Below, one piece after another: positions 1 to 5,580 of a stretch of 8,926 nt of DNA. Numbering within the stretch: the stretch's first letter is position 1; the number at the start of each line of letters is the position of its first letter. A program made the translations under genes and the position numbers. This stretch comes from an uncultured Chloroflexota bacterium (GTDB taxonomy: Bacteria > Chloroflexota > Dehalococcoidia > UBA2247 > RBG-13-53-26), in the NCBI GenBank assembly GCA_937860285.1, contig CALMBS010000148.1, positions 1 through 8,926 on the forward strand. The letters are read 5' to 3'. The notes under the pieces are model-generated. The model ran no database searches and had not been told where the DNA came from. It saw only the letters and a program-made list of their open reading frames with translations.

Positions 1-41
1 AGCAGAAGCATGCGACGATATCAAAGGAGAGTCCGGCTTCA

Positions 42-61
42 GCGGCCCGGAGGCAGGCCGC
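42..61 (-). terminator. Weak hairpin downstream of argJ
   Basis: GCGGCC (42-47) and GGCCGC (56-61) form a perfect six-base-pair stem with an eight-base loop, starting 16 bases after the argJ stop codon. No run of U follows on the minus strand, so it is at best a poor intrinsic terminator and may be a chance GC-rich inverted repeat. Bases 1-41 hold nothing else I can support. Confidence 0.25.
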
Positions 62-76
62 CGGCGAGGATGGGTG

Positions 77-1297
77 CTAGGTGGCGTAGGCGCTGTTGAT
101 GGTGACGTAGTCGGCGGACAGGTCGCAGCCCCAGGCCACGGCCGCGTCGCCGCCCAGGTTGAGGCATACCCTTATGGGCACCTCTTCCCGCTTCAGGATG
201 TGCCGGGCCTTCTCCACGTCGAACTGGACCGGGCTGCCCGCCTTGAGGAGGCTGACCTCATCGAGGTAGAGATCGACCTTCGACTGGTCGACCTCGGCCC
301 CGCTCCGCCCCACCGCCGCCAGGATCCGGCCCCAGTTGGGGTCCGCCCCGTGCACGGCCGACTTCACCAGCGAGGAGCTGGCTACGGCGCGGGCCGCCAG
401 GCGGGCGTCCTGCTCGCTGGCCGCCCCCTCGACCCTGACCTCGACCAGGCGGGTGGCCCCCTCGCCGCCCCGCACCACGCGCTTGGCCAGGTAGACGCAC
501 ACTTCCTGGAGGGCCGCCTTGAAGGCCTCGGCGTCGGCGGTGCCGTCCTTGATGGGCTGGTTTCCGGCCAGGCCGCTGGCCATCAGGATCACCGTGTCGT
601 TGGTGCTGGTGTCGTTGTCTACGGAGATCATGTTGAAGGAGGCGTCCACGGCGCCACGCAACGCCCACTCCGCCAGCCGGGGGTCCAGCCGGGCATCGGT
701 GGACAGGAAGCAGAGCAGGGTGGCCATGTTGGGGTAGATCATCCCGGCGCCCTTGGCGATGCCGCCGACGGTGATCTTGGTGTTGTTCACCCTGGTGCTG
801 ACCGCGATCTGCTTGGGGTTGCTGTCGGTGGTCAGTATGGCCCGGGCCAGCTGGTGCCCGCCGTCCCGAGAAATGACCACGCGCTCGATGCCGGTGCGGA
901 CGCGGGCCATGGGCAGGGGGACGCCTATCACCCCGGTGCTGGCCACCAGGACCTCGGCTGCCGGTATGCCCAGCTTCCTGGCCACCAGGCTGGTCATCTC
1001 CTGGGCATCGGCCAGTCCCTGGTCGCCGGTGCAGGCGTTGGCGCAGCCGGAGTTGACCACCAGGGCCCTGGCCTTTTTTTGGCCCGCCAGCCTCTCCTGG
1101 CAGACCAGCACTGGCGCCGCCTTGACCTTGTTGGTGGTCAGGAGGCCCGCAGCGGTGCAGGAGACCTCGGAGTAGAGGATGCCCAGGTCGAGGACGCGGT
1201 CGCCCCTGGTCTTGATGCCGGCATGGACGGCCCCTGCCGAGAATCCTGCCGGTGTGGTGACGGTTCCGCCGGGGATGAGCTGGAATCTAGCTGCCAT
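77..1297 (-). CDS. argJ: Bifunctional ornithine acetyltransferase / N-acetylglutamate synthase
   Basis: ArgJ moves the acetyl group from N-acetylornithine to glutamate (and in bifunctional forms also uses acetyl-CoA), the cyclic route of arginine biosynthesis in the cytoplasm. The 406-residue product has the normal family length. Visible signatures are VVNSGCANACTGD (80-92), STGVIG (120-125, oxyanion-hole region), KGAGMIYPNMATLL (182-195) with the Ala192-Thr193 self-cleavage site and Thr193 as the N-terminal nucleophile of the beta chain, SVDNDTSTNDT (225-235), GADPNWGRI (317-325) and a C-terminal YVTINSAYAT. The ATG at 1297 has no Shine-Dalgarno; a TATAAT box ends 10 bases upstream, so the mRNA is probably nearly leaderless. 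No other arg gene is visible, although argJ often sits beside argB or argC. An in-frame A AAA AAG heptamer lies at 1073-1079 (codons for Gln73-Lys74-Lys75). Confidence 0.97.
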   Translation of the reverse strand: MAARFQLIPGGTVTTPAGFSAGAVHAGIKTRGDRVLDLGILYSEVSCTAAGLLTTNKVKAAPVLVCQERLAGQKKARALVVNSGCANACTGDQGLADAQEMTSLVARKLGIPAAEVLVASTGVIGVPLPMARVRTGIERVVISRDGGHQLARAILTTDSNPKQIAVSTRVNNTKITVGGIAKGAGMIYPNMATLLCFLSTDARLDPRLAEWALRGAVDASFNMISVDNDTSTNDTVILMASGLAGNQPIKDGTADAEAFKAALQEVCVYLAKRVVRGGEGATRLVEVRVEGAASEQDARLAARAVASSSLVKSAVHGADPNWGRILAAVGRSGAEVDQSKVDLYLDEVSLLKAGSPVQFDVEKARHILKREEVPIRVCLNLGGDAAVAWGCDLSADYVTINSAYAT

Positions 1298-1307
1298 CGA
1301 TATGTCA

Positions 1308-1337
1308 ATTATAGGGGGAAGGCCGGCGCGGTGTCCA
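1308..1337 (-). promoter_or_regulatory. Probable sigma-70-type promoter of argJ
   Basis: On the minus strand TGGACA (1337-1332, five of six consensus bases) is followed after 18 bases by a perfect TATAAT (1313-1308). The predicted transcription start near 1301 leaves about four bases before the ATG at 1297, with no room for a ribosome binding site. It lies in the 66-base gap after the stop of the upstream transglutaminase-like gene, so argJ can be transcribed on its own. Confidence 0.6.
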
Positions 1338-1363
1338 GAAGCGAACGGGCCCCCTGGCAGGCG

Positions 1364-2455
1364 CTACCAGGTGACGCTGATGTCGGTCACCGTGCCCAGA
1401 GGGGTGAGGCCGACAATGTAGGAGCAGGGTGTGATGAGCTGGGGGGAATAGGGCAGCCCCATCTGGATGTCTACCCTGCTGTCCAGCGGGCACGAGTGGG
1501 CCACCGGCTGTCCCGTGCAGTCGATGAAGACCAGGCCCGCGTCCGTGGTCTGGAAGGCGTTGATGGCATGGCCGGACCTGGCTTCGGCGAAACCCAGGCA
1601 CACGTAGGCCGCCCTGATGCCGGCCGCCTCGGCGTTGTTGTGCAGGGTCTCGGCGAACTCCGAGCAGTCGAAGGCGCCCTCGACATAGGGCATCCGGTCG
1701 GTCCCGTCATCCAGCAGGAACTGCCGCAGGTAATCCCAGCTGACGTCCACCGCTGCGGGGTTGTCGTGGAGCTCGATGGGCATCTTGTCGGTACCCAGGA
1801 CCTGGCTCTCGTGGAAGTAGACGGTCCCGGTCTCGATCTGTCCGCCGGCCCCGGGCAGGGGCGTGTTGAACGCTGCTTCCATCGATGCGGCGCGATTGCC
1901 GCTGGCATCGGTGGACCAGGCCGCGAAGTGGTAGGTCATGCCCGGCCGAAGGGAGGCTATGGTCACGCTGTGGGCGGTCCCCAGGGCGCTGTCGCCCGTC
2001 GAGGCGGTCTCGCGGGATGCGAGGTCGAAGTAGTCCACCTGAGAAGAGCTGGCCTCGTCAGTGACCCAGTTGACCGTAGCCCCGGTCCCGGTAATGTCCG
2101 AGACGCTGACCGCCGTGATCTCCGGCGGGGTGTTGTCGGTGACGTTGGCGCTCCCGGCGGTCTCGGAAGACCCGGATGCCTCGGCATCGGTGTCGCCGGC
2201 GATGGCATACCTGATCAGAAGCACCGCGGCGGCCATAATGCCCACGAAGATCACGAACGCCGTTACGTAGCTGAAGAACTCCGAGTCCCAGCGGTAGTCT
2301 CGCGGTTCCGCGCGGCCGGCCGTGTCGCCGTCCGATGGCTGGGGGGCAGCCTGCCCGCTGGCGAAATCGTGCGCCGGTATCCTGGCGCCGCATGCGGAGC
2401 ATGTGGGGGCCCACTCTACCCTGGCGCTGCATTTCGGACAAAACGTCCAGATCAT
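1364..2455 (-). CDS. Zinc-ribbon / single-pass membrane protein with Fn3-like and transglutaminase-like domains
   Basis: This is a 363-residue multi-domain protein that I cannot name. In order it has a short zinc ribbon (Cys6-x2-Cys9 and Cys19-x2-Cys22), a low-complexity linker, a hydrophobic membrane segment (about 61-84), an acidic Ser/Thr-rich spacer, an Fn3-like beta domain (about 109-199, with the TGATVNWVTDE and LRPGMTYHFAAWSTD patterns of fibronectin or phosphatase N-terminal domains), and a C-terminal domain with a transglutaminase/papain-like triad order: Cys264 (FDCSEFAE), His296 (SGHAINAF), Asp312 (VFIDCTG). The likely topology is ribbon in the cytoplasm and enzyme-like domain outside. 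The ATG at 2455 is preferred because GGAGG lies nine bases upstream; an in-frame TTG at 2503 has no such site and adds an Arg-rich stretch. It lies 99 bases after the hydrolase on the same strand. Whether it is a protease, a crosslinker or a non-catalytic binder cannot be told. Confidence 0.75.
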   Translation of the reverse strand: MIWTFCPKCSARVEWAPTCSACGARIPAHDFASGQAAPQPSDGDTAGRAEPRDYRWDSEFFSYVTAFVIFVGIMAAAVLLIRYAIAGDTDAEASGSSETAGSANVTDNTPPEITAVSVSDITGTGATVNWVTDEASSSQVDYFDLASRETASTGDSALGTAHSVTIASLRPGMTYHFAAWSTDASGNRAASMEAAFNTPLPGAGGQIETGTVYFHESQVLGTDKMPIELHDNPAAVDVSWDYLRQFLLDDGTDRMPYVEGAFDCSEFAETLHNNAEAAGIRAAYVCLGFAEARSGHAINAFQTTDAGLVFIDCTGQPVAHSCPLDSRVDIQMGLPYSPQLITPCSYIVGLTPLGTVTDISVTW

Positions 2456-2554
2456 GGTGCGTCGCCTCCGCGGTCGGCTTGGTGTGACCCGTATTGTGGC
2501 CAATCAGAGTTGCAGTGGCATCTCGGCGGGCCCCGTTGGTGTCACAGAAACCTG

Positions 2555-3475
2555 TCATCTGGGGCGGCGCGCCTGGAGGTGCTCCTTGAGGAACCGGGCT
2601 TCCAGGTCCACCGTGATCTCGAACCACTCGCCCGTGTACGGCTCGAAGTGGCCGACGGGCAGCCTGACCAGCTCCGCCCTGGCCATTGCGGAGGCCGCCT
2701 TCTCCACGGAAGCCGGGGATATGAGGGAGTCCGTCTCCCCCAAAACGATCAGCGCCGGGCACGTGACCCTCCTGGCTGAGGATATGGGCCGGTAGGCGGG
2801 CAGCGTGAAACCGATCCTGGCCGGGCACTCGTTCTTCCAGCCGGATCCCTCGGGTACAATGGACAGGTAGCCCTCCTTGAACCCCGGCGCGGTCAGGCAG
2901 GCCATGGACCCCGGGTCTCCGACCACCGGCATGCAGCAGGGGCGGCGGCCGGCGATCATCCGGAGCAGGTCCCTCTGGGCGGCTATCGTGCCCCGGAGGA
3001 ACTGCCCGGCCCCGATGCGCCGGAGCACCGGAAGGGAGTCCACGAAGGGCACCTGGGAGACGATGGCGGAGATGCCCGGGTCCCGGGAGGCGACCACCAT
3101 GACGTGCCCTCCGCTGAACGAGACGCCCCACAGGGCCATCCGGCGGTGGTCGATGCCTGGCAGGGTGCGGACGTGGGAAATGGCGGCCTCCCAGTCCTGG
3201 ACGTGGCGGCGGGGGTCCACCAGGTTGCGGGGCTGGCCGTCGCTGCCGCCGAAGCACCGGTAGTCGAAGAGGAAGACGGCCATTCCCTCCGCGGCGAAGC
3301 GCTGGGCGAAGGCCGGGAGGCGGAAGGTCTTCTCCGCGGCGAAGCCGTGGGCCATGACGACGACCGGGGGCGGGGCCGCCCCCGGGGGCAGGTACAGCCA
3401 GCCGGAGCACCTGGTGCCGTGGCTGGTGAAGTCGGAGTCGCGCCTGGTGACCCCGTAGATCTCAGCCTGGCTCAT
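2555..3475 (-). CDS. Alpha/beta hydrolase (serine hydrolase, substrate unknown)
   Basis: The 306-residue product has the alpha/beta hydrolase layout: HGFAAEK (43-49) with the oxyanion-hole loop, FDYRCFGGSDG (70-80), the nucleophile elbow WGVSFSGGH (116-124) with Ser119, the acid Asp249 in LGETDSLISP, and His276 in PVGHFEPY. It resembles dienelactone-hydrolase-like or esterase/peptidase members of the superfamily; the substrate cannot be read from sequence. There is no signal peptide, so it is probably cytoplasmic. The ATG at 3475 is chosen over an in-frame ATG at 3532 because an extended -10 box (TGCTACAAT) ends seven bases before it, which implies a leaderless transcript, and because the 3532 start would begin inside the palindrome at 3526-3540. 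Neither start has a Shine-Dalgarno. It is divergent from the methyltransferase and may be co-transcribed with the downstream transglutaminase-like gene. Confidence 0.85.
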   Translation of the reverse strand: MSQAEIYGVTRRDSDFTSHGTRCSGWLYLPPGAAPPPVVVMAHGFAAEKTFRLPAFAQRFAAEGMAVFLFDYRCFGGSDGQPRNLVDPRRHVQDWEAAISHVRTLPGIDHRRMALWGVSFSGGHVMVVASRDPGISAIVSQVPFVDSLPVLRRIGAGQFLRGTIAAQRDLLRMIAGRRPCCMPVVGDPGSMACLTAPGFKEGYLSIVPEGSGWKNECPARIGFTLPAYRPISSARRVTCPALIVLGETDSLISPASVEKAASAMARAELVRLPVGHFEPYTGEWFEITVDLEARFLKEHLQARRPR

Positions 3476-3482
3476 CACCTGG

Positions 3483-3491
3483 ATTGTAGCA
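3483..3491 (-). promoter_or_regulatory. Extended -10 promoter of the hydrolase gene
   Basis: The minus strand reads TGC-TACAAT (3491-3483), a TGn extended -10 with five of six hexamer matches. The expected transcription start, about seven bases downstream, falls at or next to the A of the ATG at 3475. No good -35 is present, which is usual for extended -10 promoters. Any transcript from here would be leaderless. Confidence 0.5.
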
Positions 3492-3525
3492 CCCGGCCAT
3501 GGCCGGCATAAACAGGTGGGGGTGT

Positions 3526-3540
3526 TTGACATTATGTCAA
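3526..3540. promoter_or_regulatory. Perfect palindrome, candidate repressor operator
   Basis: TTGACAT-T-ATGTCAA has two perfect seven-base arms around one central base. It lies between the divergent hydrolase and methyltransferase genes, and its left arm holds the -35 hexamer of the methyltransferase promoter, the classic place for a dimeric repressor to act. The outer TTGAC/GTCAA resembles CRP/FNR-type half-sites, but the five-base centre differs from the usual four. No regulator gene is visible in the window. Confidence 0.5.
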
Positions 3541-3554
3541 GGCTGCCATAAGAT
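3526..3554 (+). promoter_or_regulatory. Probable sigma-70-type promoter of the methyltransferase gene
   Basis: TTGACA (3526-3531, perfect -35) is followed after 17 bases by TAAGAT (3549-3554, four of six matches to the -10). The predicted start near 3561 gives a leader of about 43 bases with GAGGGG six bases before the ATG at 3604. The -35 lies inside a palindrome, so regulation by a repressor is likely. Confidence 0.5.
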
Positions 3555-3603
3555 TCAGTTTGGGGCTGCAGCAGGCCCCGGGGGGAAGCCAGAGGGGACT
3601 ATC

Positions 3604-4533
3604 ATGGAAGCAGGCCGATCCAGCATCAGCGCCCTGGTCACGGCTTTTTCCCGCGCCTACCACAACGCGCACGGTTCGCCCAGGATATTCAGTGATCCGC
3701 TGGCCGGCCGGATGTTTGCCGAGGAGGAGCGCCGCTTTCTGGAGCAGACCCTGTCAGGGCTGGTCAGGATGGTCAATCCGGAGCTGGCGGCCCGGGGTCC
3801 GGACCAGGCCACCGCGCTGGCCTGCGTGATGCAGGACCAGAACGGGCCCATCACCCTCAGCCGCTCCCGGTATGCGGAGGATTGCCTGGAGAAGGCAGTT
3901 AAGAAGGGGGTCCGGCAGTACGTCATCGTGGGCGCGGGGCTGGACACCTTCGCCTTCCGGCGCCCGGACCTGCTCAAGCGGCTGGAAGTGTTCGAGGTGG
4001 ACCAACCCGACACGCAGAAGTCGAAGTGCCAGCGCCTGGCCCGGCTGGGCAGCGGCTTCCCGAAGCAGCTCCATTTCGTCCCCGTCGTCCTGGCCACGGA
4101 TATCCTCGACCGGGCGCTGTGGCGCTCCAGCTACGACCCGCGCCAGCCGGGGTTCTTCAGCTGGCTGGGGGGAACCTGCTACCAGACGCGGGAGGTGGTC
4201 TTTGCCACGCTGCGGGCCATCGCCCGCGTGGCCGCCCCCGGCAGCTCGATCGTCTTCGACTACGTGGACCAGGATGCCTTCGACGCCAGGAAGGCCGCCA
4301 GGCGCATGCAGGTGATGCAGGCCATTGCCTCCCAGGCCGGCGAGCCCATGCAGGCCTGGTTCACGCCGCGGGACCTGCCCTGGGAGCTGCAGATGCTGGG
4401 CCTGGACCTGCGAGAAGACCTCGGCCCGGCCGAGATCGAGCAGCGGTATTTCCGCAACCGGAAAGACGGCTACCATGCCTTCGAGCATGTGCACCTGGCC
4501 GCGGCCTGGTCCGTGGACCGCCGGAAGGGGTAG
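3604..4533 (+). CDS. SAM-dependent O-methyltransferase, PPM1/LCMT-like (TIGR00027 type)
   Basis: This 309-residue class I methyltransferase is related to leucine carboxyl methyltransferases. The SAM-binding loop is VIVGAGLDTFAFR (107-119), followed by the acidic strand end FEVDQPDTQKSK (130-141) that is typical of this family, and WLGGTCYQTRE (187-197) where relatives have a WxGxTxYL-like segment. FDYVDQD (218-224) follows strand beta-6. Bacterial members methylate carboxyl or hydroxyl groups, often of secondary metabolites; the substrate here is unknown. The start at 3604 is supported by GAGGGG six bases upstream and by the conserved alignment beginning just after it; an in-frame ATG at 3499 would put the promoter inside the coding region. 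It stands alone on this strand after a divergent hydrolase, and the pair may share regulation. Confidence 0.9.
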   Translation: MEAGRSSISALVTAFSRAYHNAHGSPRIFSDPLAGRMFAEEERRFLEQTLSGLVRMVNPELAARGPDQATALACVMQDQNGPITLSRSRYAEDCLEKAVKKGVRQYVIVGAGLDTFAFRRPDLLKRLEVFEVDQPDTQKSKCQRLARLGSGFPKQLHFVPVVLATDILDRALWRSSYDPRQPGFFSWLGGTCYQTREVVFATLRAIARVAAPGSSIVFDYVDQDAFDARKAARRMQVMQAIASQAGEPMQAWFTPRDLPWELQMLGLDLREDLGPAEIEQRYFRNRKDGYHAFEHVHLAAAWSVDRRKG

Positions 4534-4550
4534 GGCCCCCGGCCGGGGCC
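4534..4550 (+). terminator. GC hairpin directly after the methyltransferase stop
   Basis: GGCCCC (4534-4539), loop CGGCC, GGGGCC (4545-4550) form a perfect six-base-pair stem beginning at the base after the TAG. AAATTG follows rather than a U run, so it is not a standard intrinsic terminator, though it separates the methyltransferase from the folD promoter, whose -35 begins at 4554. Confidence 0.35.
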
Positions 4551-4553
4551 AAA

Positions 4554-4583
4554 TTGTCCCGCCTCCGCTGCCGATGCTATAAT
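4554..4583 (+). promoter_or_regulatory. Extended -10 promoter of the folD-fhs-queA operon
   Basis: TTGTCC (4554-4559, four of six -35 bases), an 18-base spacer and TGC-TATAAT (4575-4583) form a strong promoter with a perfect -10 and the TGn extension. The predicted start is near 4590, giving a leader of about 77 bases before folD. No other promoter is evident up to queA. Confidence 0.65.
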
Positions 4584-4597
4584 TCCTTCGACCCGCC

Positions 4598-4618
4598 ATG
4601 CCTCCCGCAGGCAGGCAT
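4598..4618 (+). promoter_or_regulatory. Small hairpin in the folD leader
   Basis: ATGCCT (4598-4603) and AGGCAT (4613-4618) pair around a nine-base loop, just after the predicted transcription start. The first three bases are an ATG in frame with folD that would add 23 residues, but it has no ribosome binding site. No riboswitch class is recognised. Confidence 0.25.
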
Positions 4619-4666
4619 CGGTCCAGCGCCGGCCGGCAGTCCCACACGAGAGGAGACGAGTACGGT

Positions 4667-5563
4667 ATGTCTGCAGAGCTGATAAGCGGCACCAGCATCG
4701 CCGAGAGCATCCGCCAGGAGCTCAGGGAACGGATAGCCAACCTGAAGTCCAAGGGCGTGACGCCGGGCCTGGTGATGGTGCGCGTGGGCGAGGACCCCGC
4801 GTCGGTCTCCTATGTTTCAGGGAAGAGCAAGACCAGCGCCGAGCTGGGGATCAGATCCGAGACCCTGGTCTACCCGGAGGGCACCGGCGAGGGGGAGCTG
4901 CTGGCCCGCATCGTCGAGCTCAACCGGGATCCCCGGTACCACGGCATCCTGGTGCAGTTGCCCCTGCCGAAGCAGATCAATGAAGACAGAGTGATCAATG
5001 CCATCGACCCGCACAAGGACGTGGACGGCTTCCACCCGGTGAACGTGGGCCGGATGCTCATCGGCGAGCCCTACTTCCTGCCCTGCACCCCCCACGGCGT
5101 GCAGCAGTTGCTGATGCGCAGCGGGAACAGCCCGGAGGGCCGGCACGTGGTCATCTGCGGGCGCAGCAACCGGGTGGGGAAGCCGCTGGCGGCCATCCTG
5201 ATGCAGAAGAAGCGCGGCGCCAACGCCACGGTCACCATCTGCCACACCGGCACCCGGGACATGCCCTCCATTACCCGCCAGGCCGACATCCTGGTGGCGG
5301 CCATGGGCAGTCCCAGGGTCATCACCGCGGACATGGTGCGGGAGGGGGCGGTGGTCATCGACGTGGGCGTCAATCGCATTCCCGACGCTTCCAAGAAGAC
5401 CGGGACCAGGCTCGTGGGCGACTGCGATTTCGAGGCCATCAAGGAGAAGGCCAGGGCCATCACCCCGGTGCCCGGCGGCGTCGGCCCGATGACGGTGACC
5501 ATGCTCATGGTGAACACGGTGCGTGCCGCCGAGATACGCCTGGCGGCGCAGCGCCACGGCTAG
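4667..5563 (+). CDS. folD: Methylene-tetrahydrofolate dehydrogenase / methenyl-tetrahydrofolate cyclohydrolase
   Basis: FolD oxidises 5,10-methylene-THF to methenyl-THF with NAD(P)+ and hydrolyses it to 10-formyl-THF, reversibly, in the cytoplasm. At 298 residues it is a standard-length member. Visible are the catalytic Tyr49 and Lys53 in SYVSGK, the folate-site Gln97 in VQLPLP, KDVDGFHP (117-124), PCTPHGV (139-145), the Rossmann loop GRSNRVGKP (165-173), and the C-terminal TPVPGGVGPMT (266-276). The ATG at 4667 is preceded by AGGAGA about ten bases upstream and gives the expected N-terminus (ISGTSIAESIRQEL). An in-frame ATG at 4598 is rejected. Seventeen bases separate it from fhs, so the two are co-transcribed and act in sequence. 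Confidence 0.98.
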   Translation: MSAELISGTSIAESIRQELRERIANLKSKGVTPGLVMVRVGEDPASVSYVSGKSKTSAELGIRSETLVYPEGTGEGELLARIVELNRDPRYHGILVQLPLPKQINEDRVINAIDPHKDVDGFHPVNVGRMLIGEPYFLPCTPHGVQQLLMRSGNSPEGRHVVICGRSNRVGKPLAAILMQKKRGANATVTICHTGTRDMPSITRQADILVAAMGSPRVITADMVREGAVVIDVGVNRIPDASKKTGTRLVGDCDFEAIKEKARAITPVPGGVGPMTVTMLMVNTVRAAEIRLAAQRHG

Positions 5564-5580
5564 CGCTTCGGGAGGTATCT

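Noticed and set aside
2533..2556. Imperfect inverted repeat around TGTCACAGAAACCTGTCA after the hydrolase stop, as a terminator
   Set aside because: Only four consecutive pairs form and no U run follows.
74..2779. A 901-codon open frame on the plus strand opposite argJ, the transglutaminase-like gene and the end of the hydrolase gene
   Set aside because: It is antisense to genes with clear family motifs, is rich in Gly/Ala/Arg/His as expected for a GC-rich shadow frame, and has no recognisable domain.
2058..3410. A 450-codon minus-strand frame overlapping the hydrolase and transglutaminase-like genes
   Set aside because: It is in a different frame from both real genes, is Pro/Arg/Gly-rich, and shows no motifs.
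4598..4666. Upstream in-frame ATG adding 23 residues to folD
   Set aside because: It has no ribosome binding site, the extension does not look like FolD, and the ATG at 4667 has a Shine-Dalgarno and the family N-terminus.
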